Positions 47,152-59,774 of a stretch of DNA of 64,000 nt are shown piece after piece. The notes below the pieces were generated by a model. That model saw only the letters and a list, made by a program, of their open reading frames with translations, ran no database searches and was not told the DNA's origin. A program made the position numbers and the translations under genes. Source of the DNA: Sphaerosporella brunnea (Eukaryota; Ascomycota; Pezizomycetes; Pezizales; Pyronemataceae); contig VXIS01000178.1 of the NCBI GenBank assembly GCA_008704415.1, positions 1 through 64,000 of the forward strand. The letters run 5' to 3'. Each line of letters opens with the position of its first letter. Positions within the stretch are counted from its first letter, which is position 1.

Positions 47152-48301
47152 TTACCTCCTGCCTCCCTTCTTCTTGGGAGGCGCAAGGATCTTCCTTGCC
47201 ATTCCGTTCGCGGCGAGCAGCGTACAAGCCTTGTGGACGAAGCCCTCCCAGTCGACCTGACGGGAACGCGCAATCTTCTCTAAGTTTTCGTCCTCGATGG
47301 TGTTGCCAGAAACCACGGCCTGAGCGGAGAACTCGATCTCCCCCTCGGGATAGCGAGCTACACGCTCCAAGATCCGAGCCCCAGCATGGACAGTCCAGTC
47401 CTCCTTGGGGCAGGTCTCTACAGAGAATTGTTAGCAGATTTTCCTGATGAAGACGGAAGGAGAGGGGAATTTACTAATTTTGACAGGCGCTTTGCGCAAG
47501 CCGTCAAGCTCGTACAAGGTGTCCACGACATGCACATAGGCAATGAAGTGGTAGACGTGGTTCTCTCCATCGTCATCATCGCCAACGTTTCGCACAGCTA
47601 GCTTTGGCTTCGTAGCCGCCACCTCCTCGAAGTTCAAGTCCACGGCGAGCTTCTCGTGCTCCCTAGCGAAGCTGTTGTGTTGGTCCCGCAAGCGGGCTGA
47701 GTTCGCAACGGCGAGGCCCTTCATGGCGGGGGTAAGGGGGGCCGTGAAGTCCTTTAGGTTTCGGAGCTCTTCCGAGATGATGGCGTCGCTGTTAAACACG
47801 ATGTTCAACAGCGCGATTGTTGCGCAGGCGTTATCGATGACCTGGTTCGCGAACCAAACACCCTCCGGACACGACACCTCCACCTCGTCGTCAACCTCGG
47901 GCTTCCAACGGAAAAGGAATACGATTCCGAGGGCAGGGCTGCGGAGATGATGTTAGAAGCGCTCGGGAATTGAGGACCGAGGGAAAGTTACTTCAGAGCG
48001 CGAAGGCTCTCCTCGTCGTCTAAGCTGTAGAGCTCCTGGACCTGACACCCGGAGGTGCCTAAGGCTCTGAGAAGAGCCTGAAAAACGGCCTGCATTGTGG
48101 ATTAGGTGTGTCGCTAAGTGGAATTTGAGGAATGTGAGGTTGAGGGTTGATGGAACTTACGGGTTCGCTCTCAATACTTGCCCATCCAGGCCAAGCAACT
48201 TCTGATGGAGTCGAGGTAGTCGCTGTGGCGTCGGGCGTCAGATCGGGGCTCACGGTCGAAGTGTTGACGGGGGTGGAATCTGCACCAGCGGGGTTCTCCA
48301 T
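47152..48301 (-). CDS. Ubiquitin C-terminal hydrolase, UCH37/UCHL5 type (peptidase C12)
   Basis: Cysteine protease that trims ubiquitin; UCH37 relatives act at the proteasome lid through Rpn13. Exons: 48301-48161, 48089-47992, 47938-47475, 47417-47152, summing to 969 nt and 322 residues, like UCH37 (about 330). The N-terminal about 40 residues are Thr/Ser/Pro-rich, then WPGWASIESEP and a LGTSGCQVQELYSLDDE segment follow. Catalytic set: Gln in WFANQVIDNAC, Cys in NACATIALLNIV, His in VYHFIAYVHV and Asp in LYELDGLRKAP. The C-terminal domain (after ETCPKEDW-like residues) is helical and ends in a basic PPKKKGGRR tail. The long UCH37 C-terminal ULD extension appears to be present. Budding yeast lacks this subtype; fission yeast Uch2 is the comparison. 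Confidence 0.9.
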
Positions 48302-48814
48302 CTTTGTGGCGTTCTTGGGATCAGACGTCGGCGCTAGACTGCTTTACGATATTGCGATCGCTGCAGTGTCGTTAGACGGACGGCAAATGAGCGGTGGTGT
48401 TTGGCAAGTGGTGAAGTAAAGTGGGATGGACGCGGAATAGCGGCGCTGGAAGACGTGTACCAGCTGCACGCGTGCACGTGACGTCGTGACTGGCCATTTA
48501 CCCGGAAAAGGCTTCTTCCTTATGTAAGCCATCTGTGCAACTAAACCCAGCGACGTGTAGCCAACAAAAAATCCAACTTCGCGTCCCGCCGCGACTCTGT
48601 TAGCCCTGGCCCCCAGATCTCAACAAAGTCGGCCACATCTACATCAACGCACGCCAACGCATTTCTCTCTATTCTTCTTCTTCGATACCCCATCTCCCTC
48701 ACAAAACAACGTCCTTTTCGCATCCCACCGTTTCTATCACCCACCCGCCCAAGCCGAACTCCCAATATTGTCTCATCTCCTTTCTTTGCAACGATCCGTT
48801 GATGGCATAGCAAG
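48302..48814. promoter_or_regulatory. Shared promoter region of the UCH and POM152 genes
   Basis: 513 bp between divergent ATGs. CT-rich on the POM152 coding strand close to its start. It contains GTGCACGTGACGTC near 48471-48484, which combines an E-box CACGTG and a CRE-like TGACGTC. No gene supported. Confidence 0.4.
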
Positions 48815-51800
48815 ATGAACAACGATATACAAGAAACCCCACGCATTCATGGGGCTTTCCCAGCTACTCCACAGAATCCCCGTCCTCGCCCTCTCAGTCG
48901 ACCGTTTGGCGACTTCAGACGGCGAACTGGGCTGTCCAATGGCCTTGGATCCACGACTGCGCCGACAACGACCACGGCGACGGCGACGGGCACCACGACG
49001 GCAACGAGTGGAGCAGGTGGTGGCGGCACTACCGTACCACCTGCTGTAGTCCAACCTGCCCCTGGAGGACCTGAGCCGTGGATCCCGACGACTTTGATAG
49101 ACACGCCGACGCAGAGATTGTACGCCATCACTATTTTTGTCGGTCTGCAGGCGTATAAGCTCTATGATCTATCAAAGCTATGGACGGACGAGGAGGATAT
49201 GACGACGCTGTACTTTTGCATGAAGTGGTGGGGCATAGATTCGTTCTTCTTCTACAACCTGCCAAACTTTCGGATACCGTGGCTGCACTTCAACGCTACG
49301 TTCACGTTCTATCTCATTATGGGTTTCATGTTTCTCGACCTCGTCATGCCGCATTTCTCGAGCGCGCCTTTTACCGCTCTGTTCACCGGTTTGTGGAAGT
49401 TAATCTATGACCGCGAACTGTCGATTTCGGAGCGCCGCGTCAAGTGGAGTGATGTCATTCATAACGACACGCATATCATGGGAAAATACACCGTTCACAT
49501 CCTTCCTGAGGGAATAGCGAAGCTGAATCCGCACGGCGGATGCTACTGTCTGGGCCAGTTTGCATCCAGTGTTACCGTGCCTATTAAAATCAACGGCACC
49601 TCACCGATCAGCATCAAGCTCCAAAGGGTGGACCTGGACACCTCGAACGTCGAAACGATTGAGCTCTCGCAAAAGGAGATCAAGAAGCTCATCAACAAGT
49701 CTCCCCGCGAGGAATCGCCTGAACTGAAATTCCTTCCTTACACCATCAAGCAACCTGGTCTTTATAGACTCGTCAAGGTTAAAGACGTCACTGAGTTGGA
49801 TGTGCGCATCCACCAGTCCTATGCACTGGTTGTCAGTTGTCCGAAGGCTCGTATACAGGCTGCACCTGGCCGCCACAAGGATGTGTGCCGACACGACATG
49901 TCGGATCTCACTATCCAGCTTGAGGGACTGGCGCCTCTGTCCGTCACGTACAGCCGGGTCGTGAAGGGCAAGGCTACCACATTGAGTGTTGGACGCATTC
50001 ACCCCGAGAACTTTGATTCGCCTCTTCTGAGCGGCTTCAGCCTCGAAGGACACCTGGCGGAGAAGGATTATACAGACCTTTCTACCTGGGCCAAGAGCCA
50101 GAGTCTTGCTGTGCCTCTCAATGATTCTCTGACTTCGTCTGGCGACTGGTTGTACGAGATCGATCAGGTCGTTGACGGATGCGGCAATTCAGTGGACTAC
50201 AAGATTCACCAAGAAGAGGGAGACTCTTGGATGCCTAAGGTTAAGGACCTAACGCATAAGCTTGTTGTGCATGAACGCCCAATAGTTAGATTCCAAGGTT
50301 GCGATCCTCAGCACCCCCTTGAGGTCCCGCGAGGTACTAGGGGTGTGCTGCCGCTTAAACTGGAAGCAGCTGGCTCCTCTCCGCCGTATCGTCTCAAGGT
50401 CGCTTTTACGCCGCAGGATAAGCTTGGCTCTGCTACAGAGCACGCACCAGATGCCGAGATCCAGGAGTTCACATACAAGAGCCCATCCGATTTGATGACT
50501 ATCAGAGGACCTGGTCTCTACAGCATTCGTCAGATTTCAAGCGCTCACTGTTCTGGAGAAATCTTTGAGCCGTCCTCGTGCCTTGTAGTCACTCCTCCGG
50601 AGCCGACCATGACCATGGAGTTCGACGAAATATTGGACAAGTGCACCAAATCTTCAGTTGGCCTCAACATCGACCTTACACTGGTTGGATCACCGCCATT
50701 CCGGCTTTCTTACCGTCTCATCAAGGACAATGGTCCACCGGAGATTAAAACTCTGCGAATTGATCGTGCGCGTCACCAGGAACGGTTTACGCCCGAAGAC
50801 CCAGGGCACTACACATATGAGTTCTTCAGACTGGATGACAAGAATTACGAGGGAGTCAAGATCGATCCCGCCTCCCACCGCGTGGAACAAGACGTCAAGC
50901 CGACTGCCAGTGCGCACTTCATCAACCAGTTAGCGCCCAAGACCGTTTGTATCGACGAGCCGGTGGAATTCAAGATCAAGATGGTCGGCGAAGGCCCTTG
51001 GAATCTGCACTACGATCTGATCCACAGCGGAAAGCGCGTGAGATATACCGAGAAGAACATCAACACCACTATCCATACCATCAAGACGCCTTCTTTGAGC
51101 ATGGGCGGAGAGCACTCTTTAGCCCTAACTTCGGTGGAAGATCGGAACGGGTGCAAGGGTTTCTTGGAGTCTGAAGCGAAGATCAATGTCCGCTTCCAGC
51201 GGCCCAAAGCACAGTTCTCTCCGATCGAAGGCAAGATGGCGATCCGTGCTCTCGAGGGCAAGACAATCAAGATTCCGCTCCGTTTGACTGGTGAAGGTGT
51301 AAGTAGACTTCCGATACGCTAGTGGTGGTTGTGCTGACATTATTACAGCCTTGGTATCTGAAGATCCGGAACATGGACCAGGATGCAGCTGCGAAGGAGT
51401 TCAGATTCGATAATCCTAACACTTATTTCCCGGTGAATGAAGTTGGGACCTACCACATCGAAGAAGTTCGCGACTCTGGATGTCCCGGTATAGTCTCGTC
51501 GCCAAACGACAAGTTCACGGTGACGATGATCGAAAGACCCAAGGTTCGCCTTCCGCCGTCCAGCGCGATCGTCAAGCAGGACAATACCTTTGTCCGCAAT
51601 GCGGTTTGCGAGGGCGACGAGGATGCGGTCGAGCTGGCGTTTGTTGGTCAGCCGCCGTTCACCGTCTATTACGAAAAGATCTTCCGTCCTGAGGGTGCCC
51701 CGAAACGCCACGTGGAAAGTAGCGAGAATCAACTCAGTGCCGGCCAGTCGACCTTGCCTGTTAGGCTTGAGACATCTAAGGCGGGAGTGCACGAGTATAT

Positions 51801-52805
51801 CTTCAATAGACTAGCTGATGGACTCTACAACGATCCAAGGGACAAGAATATGCCTGACAAAATTACGTTGCAGCAAACTGTGTATCCCAGGCCCTCTATC
51901 ACATTCTTGAACCCCAAGAAGGTGTATAAATATTGTTTGGACTCTGCCGCTGGTGAGGACAGCATTATTCCCATCCAGTTAACAGGGGTATGTCAATCTC
52001 TCCTTTGCAAGTTTGAGCTTTACTGAGTTTCTGATAGCTTCCCCCATTTGCTATTACGGTTCACATCAAGCACCACAACACCGGCAAGAAGGATATCGTG
52101 CATGTTCCCCTCATCGAAAGCAACTACTACGAGTTCCAGATCCCCCCGCATTATCTGACCCTGGGTGACCACACCGTTACCGTCCACAAAGTTAAGGACG
52201 GCCGTGGATGTAGTCGGCGTATGGACGAATCTACCAGCGAGCAAGTCACCGTGGCGGTCGCGGACATGCCCACAATCGCACCCTCGGAGCAGCGCGTTGA
52301 CTACTGCGTCGGAGAACGTATCGCCTTCACACTTGCTGGGCTTCCGCCGTTCGCGGTTGAGTATAATTGGAATGGCGAGACGATGCTAGCCACCAATCAA
52401 CCCAGCTCGTTTGTGCGTGTCGCGGAGCGTCCTGGTAACTTCACCATCACTGGTCTTCAGGATAGTGCCAGCGATTGCAAGGTGGCGCTTGACTTGCACA
52501 GAATCATCCATGAAGTCCCAAGTGTCAGGATCAGTGAGGGAACCACGGTGGTCAAAGGAATTCCCCAGGGTGATCAAGCGGAGATCGTATTCCGATTCTA
52601 TGGTACACCTCCGTTTACGTTTACGTACACGCGTAGCGCCATCGCGAAGAAGGGGCAGAAACCGCGTGTCCTCGAGAGCCACACCCGCACTGCTGACGAC
52701 TTCACATACGTGATGTTTGCCACTCAGGAGGGAACGTACGAGGTCACATCGATTGAGGATAGGTTCTGCTCTTACCCGCCGAGCAGTGTACGCAAGTCGG
52801 TATAG
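48815..52805 (+). CDS. POM152: Nuclear pore membrane protein Pom152
   Basis: Integral membrane ring component of the nuclear pore. Exons: 48815-51298, 51349-51987, 52038-52805, summing to 3891 nt and 1296 residues, near the yeast length. The N-terminal cytosolic/pore-side tail (about 100 residues) is Thr/Gly/Pro-rich. Hydrophobic segments around residues 105-125 (LYAITIFVGLQAYKLYDL) and 160-185 (FTFYLIMGFMFLDLVM) are membrane spans. The rest is a string of Ig-like luminal repeats, each marked by a PPF/PPY (for example SPPFRLSY, QPPFTVYY, LPPFAVEY, TPPFTFTY) and a G-x-Y-x-(V/I) end strand. This repeat pattern is the Pom152 signature. Confidence 0.95.
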
Positions 52806-53347
52806 TTGTTTGGATGCAGCTTTTTTGGAAAAGTTTGGAAGATGAAAAGGGGGTGTAATTCTAAAAGATCTGATCTGTGGGCATGAGATTATGACGGCGT
52901 CTGGGTACATATTTTTTTATCGTTTCCTTTCATTTCATTTCCTTTCCTTGCTTTATGTGTGCATGGAGATGCCCTGGGTAATTGGTTTTCCCATATCTAT
53001 GCTTGTTACTTCAGCTCATAGCGGTGCCTTGTGATGTATAATACTACATTAACTAAGTACTCTATTGTACTTGTCACATTCCCCTGCGAGCCCAGCGCAA
53101 TCTCGGCGTGTGGTTCACCCGAGGCCGGAAGACGAGACGGCGTCCCGGACCCGGAGCAGGCTCGCATCCCGGTCCGACGGATGCACTCTGCGATGCGGCT
53201 CAAAGGGTATGATGTAATTGGTCCTAAAAAAGCAAGCTTCTCTCGCCTGTCGGAAGCTCCTAAAGACTCTAAAACGCGCGCAGATCGTCTTCTTTGCCTA
53301 ACCAGCCGGCCCAGCCCTCTCCAAACAAACACAATCACCCTCGCGCG
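52806..53347. other. POM152 3' flank and LRO1 promoter
   Basis: The two genes are in tandem here. The left part is T-rich. The right part is CT/CA-rich with AAACGCGCGCAG near 53273. No gene supported. Confidence 0.5.
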
Positions 53348-55652
53348 ATGAGCAGACGCAAAGAACCGCCCCCTGCGGCGAAGACTGACGATTGTGAGCC
53401 CTCTGTGGCGACGACCACCGGCGCCACAGTAGTCCTCAACCCCGAGATCGCGGTCGTGGTCGATACCAGCGCATCCAATACGCCTACGGCCGTGTCCCCT
53501 ACCTCGCCGGCGGAATCTACCACCTCAGACCATGCGCCCACGTCCTCCTCCTCGAAAACCCCACACAAGCGACAAAAAAAGCGGAGTATGTGGTTGATCT
53601 TCACTGCGGGCGGTATCATCGGGTTGCTACTTGCCGGCATGGCCGCAAAACACCAAGACATCGACATTGGCCTCGACATCCTGCGAGAGCTGAAAATCGA
53701 CAGCATTATCGACGTGATACCGGCGGGGATTCTTAAGGAGGCCAGCGACATCTCTCAACGAGAGAAGGATGCGGTGAATTATGATGCGTTTTCTATTGGG
53801 CTTGCGTTGAAAGCGCAAGGGTTTGGGGTGCGGCATCCCGTGGTTATGATGCCAGGAGTGATTTCCACTGGCCTCGAAAGCTGGGGCACCGAGGAGAAGA
53901 GTAGACCTTATTTTAGAAAGAGACTGTGGGGGAGCTGGAGTATGCTTAGGGCTATGATCACGGATCGCCCCGGTTGGAAACAGCACATCATGCTGGATAA
54001 AATCACGGGGCTGGATCCGCCCGGTATCAAGTTGAGAGCTGCGATGGGGTTCGATGCGACGGACTTTTTTGTCACTGGATATTGGATCTGGAGTAAGATT
54101 TTGGAGAATATGGCTAGTATCGGGTATGATCCCACGTCGGCGTACACGGCGTCTTACGACTGGAGACTCGCATATAGCAACTTGGAGGTGCGCGATGCGT
54201 ACTTCTCCAGATTGAAAAACCATATAGAGAACGCGAAAAAGCTGTCTGGCACAAAGGTGGCACTTGTGTCACATAGCATGGGAAGCCAAGGTGAGTGCCA
54301 TATTCACCCACCGCGGCTGTGCTGACGGTACAGTTGCCCATTACTTTTTCAAATGGGTAGAGGCGGAAGGATTCGGGGATGGAGGTCCATCTTGGGTATG
54401 TTCCTCGGAGTATGCATATCTGGGAGTATGAAATTGATGTGGTGATAGGTGGATGATCACATCGGTGGGTTCTGAATCCGATTTATGCGGCTAGGCTGAC
54501 ATGTTGGCTGATGCGAAGATTCGTTCATAAATGTAAATCTTTCTTCCGCAGAGTGAGAGGATAGGTATGCTGACACCCTGTCAGATCAGTGGATGCATGT
54601 TGGGAGCTATCAAAGGCCTACCGGCGGTTCTGTCTGGTGAAATGAGAGACACTGTCCAGCTCAACCCAGGTGTGTCATCACATCTCACCCGCCGCCAGGA
54701 GGACATCGATTTAACAGAAAAGCAGTGGCCGTATACGGCCTGGAAAAGTTCTTTGGCAAAGAGGAGCGCGCAGAAATCAGTACCTCTCCCCTACCCCTCT
54801 CCCAGCAATTCTAACACCCTCCCAGTGCGTGCCATGCCTGGCATCTCTAGCATGCTCCCCAAAGGCGGTAACCTAATCTGGGGCAACCAGACCTGGGCGC
54901 CCGACGACGTCCCCGGGCAATTCGAGACCTTCGGCACAACCCTCAAATTCGCCACGCAAACGGGGCCACACAATATGACAGTGTCGGAGAGTCTTGGGTT
55001 CCTTCTCAACACCTCGGACGACTGGTACAAAGACCAGGTCACGCGCAACTACTCCCACGGCGTAGCACTCACGCGCAAGGAAATTGAAGAAAACGAGCGG
55101 ATCCCCAACAAATGGGTCAACCCACTTGAATCCCGACTGCCATATGCACCCAATCTCAAGATCTACTGCTTTTATGGCGTCGGAAAACCTACCGAACGAA
55201 GCTACTACGTTAAACCCGTCGAGGATCCCACTTCGAAACTGAGCGTTGTGATTGATGCGTCTATAAACGGCCCTGGGAGCGTATTACCCCCTTCCCCCCC
55301 CCCCCCCAAACAAAAAAACCACTGACACACCCAGGACCACGGTGTCATCCTCGGCGAAGGCGACGGCACGGTCCCCATCCTCAGTTCGGGGTACATGTGC
55401 TCCAAAGGTTGGAAGCTCAAACGCTACAACCCCGCCGGCGTCAAAATCAAAACCGTGGAACTACCGCACGAACCCGATCGCTTCGATATCCGGGGTGGAC
55501 CCACCACTGCGGACCATGTTGATATTCTGGGCCGCCCAGATCTGAGTGAGCTTATTCTCAAGGTCGTTGCGGGCCACGGCGACGATATTGAGGAGGCGTA
55601 TCATAGCGATATTCTTGGGATTGTGGAGAGGGTGCCGATTCAGGACGATTAG
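53348..55652 (+). CDS. LRO1: Phospholipid:diacylglycerol acyltransferase (Lro1/PDAT)
   Basis: Moves an acyl chain from a phospholipid to diacylglycerol to make triacylglycerol, at the ER. Eight exons: 53348-54290, 54334-54395, 54449-54464 (16 nt), 54519-54532 (14 nt), 54585-54669, 54723-54779, 54826-55280, 55335-55652. They sum to 1950 nt, giving 649 residues. A disordered Thr/Ser/Pro N-tail ends in a basic KRQKKRS, then one membrane span (MWLIFTAGGIIGLLLAGMAA). Lumenal LCAT-like fold: VMMPGVISTGLESWG (lid), SYDWRLAY, the nucleophile Ser in SHSMGSQ, then the microexon-coded VDDHIDSFIN and ISGCMLGAIKGLPA, AMPGISSMLPKGG, LGEGDGTVPILSSG (Asp) and ADHVDILG (His). The frame is open to 53294, but only a TTG is there, so the ATG MSRRKEPPP is used. 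Confidence 0.95.
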
Positions 55653-56005
55653 GGGGATTGGAAAACTCTTTTTTTGATAATGCCTTTTTTATATCTAAGT
55701 TGATAGATTGTAATTACACGCCGGCGCGAGGGGACTTTGTTACTTGTTTATACCCTTTTTTTTTTTTCGTTCTGTCTATACTTCTTCTAAGATACCAAGG
55801 ACTTCTTGGAGTTTAATGTAACTATCTCGTTCAGCTGTTGGGCTCAGATATGAATTCCACGAGTGATTGCCATGATTTTGAACGACCAGATCTAGAGTCA
55901 AACCAGATTTGCGTTCCCTGGATGGCTATTTCCAAGAAAACCCATATATTTGGTATAAATGATCAGTAGCCCCCCCCGGTAAAAGACTTTCCCTTCCCTT
56001 CAGCA
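55653..56005. other. Convergent 3' flanks of LRO1 and UTP22
   Basis: AT-rich, with T runs. No gene recognised. Confidence 0.6.
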
Positions 56006-59000
56006 TTACCTCACACTAAGCGCCCTAACAATCTCGCCCCCAATTCTACAGATCTCATTAAGCACCGCGGGTTTATTAACTGCGACCACAACTTCGCCGT
56101 CCTTCTCCTCCAACACCATCGACGAGAAACCCACATTCGCCTTCCAGCGCCGCGGGTTGATCGGCACCCACACGCCGCCGACAAGCCCTGTGGAGAAACA
56201 AGGGAAGAGGAGGAGTGTGTTTTGGTATAATTTCTGGTCCTGTTAGTTACTCTTTTAATGCAGAGAGGGGGTGGGGGCGGGGTGCTTACAGAGATCTCAT
56301 GCACAAACTCCCTCGCGGGCAAGAAATCCAGCCGCTGAAGGTCCTCCACCGAAACCGGCGACGCATCTTCCTCTTCAAGCTGCAGGTTTTTGTACACCGT
56401 CTCCTGTTTCTGCGGTTTCTCCTTGCGCTTCTTATCCACGCGAAGTTGGAGGACAAAGTCGAATTCGCCCGTAGCGGGGACAAAGAGGGAAGCTGGCTCC
56501 AGGCTCAGAGCAGCGGCCTTAACCGCCGCGTCCGCAGCGCGCGCCAGCGCCGTCATTCGCGCGGCGACGACCTTGGCAGGGCGGTTTAGCATAGTCCACA
56601 CGGACTCCTTCAGGTCGTAAGAGCTGCCGACCCACAGCGCACAGTGGTTCAGTGCCGGGTCTTTCCTTCTCACGTCCTCGAACGTGGCGCGGAAGTCCTC
56701 CTTGCTCTCGCCAGTGAAGTCTACAAACAGCGGGTCCTTGCGCCAATCCCACTTTGCGAGCCATTGCAGCGAGCGGAGAAAAGCGGACATGATGCTTCCT
56801 GGCATGGCGTATGGTTGTGGGCACAGGAATGTTCGGGCTGCAAGCAGCTCGATCAGTTCCTCTGGTATGTGGAAGCCGAGGAGCTGCGCCGAGAACCAGC
56901 GTTTGAGCACCCGGATGGTCGGGCTGAGATGTGGGTAGCGGTGGCACAGCTGTCGGATCGAGTCTGTGTGCCGCGGTCCAAAGACAAAAATCTGTTTATG
57001 CTCAACCAGCGCCGCTTCGGCCGCTTCGCGCTCGCGCGGGGAAAGCGCGGGGTTGTTGCGGCGGTTTTCGAGGAGCGCGGCTTCGCGATCGTGGTAGATG
57101 CGGACTCTGAACGCGGCGCCGGTCTGCGGATAGATAATGTCCAGGAAGGCGTAGTTCATGATCGGGTGATCTTCGTTTTCCAGGCCGACGCGTGTTATGA
57201 TCTCGGAGGGTTTGTGGGCTTCGAGGAGCTGGCCGAGACGGAGGAGGAAGGAGGCTTTGGTTTTTTGGATTGCTACGAGATCCTGAGGCCAGCGCGTTGA
57301 GGACTCGAATTGGACTACAACGTTGGCGGGGTCCATTAGTGGGTACGAGGGGGAGAGGGGAATGTCGATGCTGGCGGCTCGCAGAGATGGTGCGGCCCCA
57401 GAAATGTGCCGGATTGCCAGCGGGATGTCGGTGATGGCATTGATGTCTTTCTCCAGCGTATTGAAAGCGTCGTAGGTGGGCTGAAAGAGAGTAGCGCCCT
57501 GCTCGCCGCCTTCGAGAAGGTGGTTGAAGGCGTCGCCAACGAAGGTGACACCCTCTGCCACCGCCTTGCCGAAGTGCGTCGAGAGAATGTAGCGGACGAT
57601 TTGTTGGTACACCGGCGTCTTGGATTTTGCGGGCCAGGTGACGCTCTCGATGATGCTGCCGTCTGGGAAGCGGCGGAGCTCAGCTTTGGAACCCCAGAAT
57701 TTGCGGAAAGCGGCAGCTTTCTTCTTTTCTTCAGGAGAAGGGCCACGATCGATGCTTCGGGTCACGTTTTGTGCGTTGAACAGAAGGCCTACCACTATTT
57801 CTCCGGCGGCAGGTGTGAACTTGCGGCCTTTGATGTTGAAAGGCTTTTCGCCGGCATAGGCTAGGTGGATCAGAGTAACGCGGTCGGTCAGACCCTCCCT
57901 CAGAGCCTTGTAGATGCGGTCTGCGTATTGCACCTTCTTGCCGCTGATTTCAGTGCCTGTCGCCACCTCCTTCTCCAACTCTGCAGCCGAAGGGAAGGGG
58001 AAATGGACAACAGCGTCAAACTTGTAACAAGGCTCATCGAGTCTCTGCAGAAATACAGAATCGAATTGGTTTGAAAAAGTAGCATTTCCAAGTGTTTCCA
58101 GTGTGCGTTGGGCCTCATGCCGCAGCTGTCCAGCAGTCAGCAAAGAAAATCCCCCGAGTGCAAATCCATGAACCCACCATGTTATAAGACCACGAAGTCA
58201 TCTTGAACAGCACATTAACTGCATGTTCACCATCAAACACAACGGGCGTCCTGTTCCCAGGCACCTTAACATTTTCTGAGGCCCCAAAGACCAGGGGATC
58301 AACCACCAGATTCCTCGCCGCCAAAAACTGCAGCATAGCCTTGAACATCTGGTAATTACTGTAACCCGTGGCCAGCAATCCATGGCCCTTCGGTCCGCCT
58401 CCCTTCAGCAAAAACGCCTGCAGGACTGCCCACTCAAAATGTCCGAACCCCCCACTGCTGACTGCACCACCAAACCCACGCTGCCGCAACCAGATCCGTC
58501 CAAGGACGCATGCGTCGGCAAATGCCGCGCACGTCCCCGATGCCGAATGCAGCTGCGCCAGGTAAGGGAAATATGTAGCTTCCGCCGCCAATGACGCATT
58601 GTAGAACGGTGTTGGCGCTGGTTCGGCGTCCTGCTGTTGTGGCCGCACACAGTTCTTGAACGGGAACAGCTTCGAGGTCGGGAACACGCCTGGTGGCGCC
58701 GAGGGGATGATGTTGACCACACATTTCATTCTCTTGGAGTCCAATGCGCATCCTTCTCCATTTGAGGAAACCACCAAGACGGGCTTCAACTGGTCGCCAT
58801 TCAGGAAGTCATATTCGGCCTTTAATTTAAGCTCCTTAAACTCGTGGGAGTGTCCAAGCCCATCGGCAAGTACGGAGAGGTAGTAGGCGCGCTTGTAGAA
58901 GTATCTGTGGTTGAGGTAGTCTTTTTCCGAGAAGAGTTCCTACTACCTTGTCAGATCCAGCGCTCTCCAAGAGAGACTGAGGGGAATGAGGGGAGTATAC

Positions 59001-59510
59001 AGAAGGCATAGTCAGCACCAAATCGATACCCAATGTATCCTTCCCCTTCACCAAAGTCTTCAGCGCAAAGCTTCCAGCAACATTTCCATACGCCGGTTTC
59101 TTATACGCAAAGGTGTATTGAACACTTTTTTCCGGTCTAGGTTCCGGGAACGGGATATGGATCTTCCGCTTCATCATTTGCTGTTCCACCTGGGCGATTT
59201 TCATTCCCTCACGGTCCGGGATAGCATCGATCAGCGCCTTGACACAATGCAGCACTCCTTCCACCGCTTTCATCCGTTTCCCTCCATATGCCACCGCAAC
59301 TTCCGACAGCATCTCCTCCGTCTCCATCCGGAACACATTGCTTTTGTAGCTGCCCTGCATCTCGCCCACCACCGCCGCAGTCAATTGAGTCTTATGCTGC
59401 GCGGCCGCATGCTTTTTGCGGGCTTTTTCATCGGCGCCGTCCGGCAACTGTGCGTTCTCTTCGCCGGAGGGAGACATCGAGGTTCGGCGACGTTTTGCGA
59501 CTGGTAACAT
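56006..59510 (-). CDS. UTP22: U3 snoRNP / small-subunit processome protein Utp22 (NRAP family)
   Basis: Nucleolar factor of 18S rRNA processing, also linked to the Rrp7/casein kinase II (UTP-C) module. Exons: 59510-59001, 58939-58178, 58125-56290, 56239-56006. They sum to 3342 nt, giving 1113 residues. The first intron (61 nt, donor GTATAC) carries no stop in frame, so a naive reading runs into wrong sequence; splicing gives LTMPS then ELFSEKDYLNHRYFYKRAYY, the conserved block. Other family features: VQYTFAYKKPAYGNVAGSFA, GFGHFEWAVLQAFLLKGGG, RRFPDGSIIESVTW, IRVLKRWFSAQLLGFHIPEE, and the C-terminal WVPINPRRWKANVGFSS. NRAP proteins have nucleotidyltransferase-like folds without activity; activity cannot be judged here. 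In tandem with ATG9. Confidence 0.93.
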
Positions 59511-59774
59511 TGCTTGCTGGTTGTGGTGAATTGTGGTGGATTGAAGTGCGAATTTTTTTAGAGCCGCAACGCGCTAAAGTCAGCACATGTGATATAACTA
59601 TGACTGCAGATCACAGACCATCACCCAGGCCTGATAAGACCGTAAATTGTTCTAAAGATGCTCTCCAACAACGCCATACATGATCATGTCCCATTTAAAG
59701 AAAAGCAAAAGCCCACGCCTTGATGGATCAACTTCCGACCCAAAACCAAAAAAAAAAACATCCAAATGAATCAT

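Noticed and set aside
53294..53347. Extended LRO1 N-terminus beginning at 53294
   Set aside because: The codon is TTG; the first in-frame ATG is 53348.
58920..58960. Apparent frameshift in UTP22
   Set aside because: Explained by a normal 61-nt intron whose sequence happens to be stop-free in the upstream frame.
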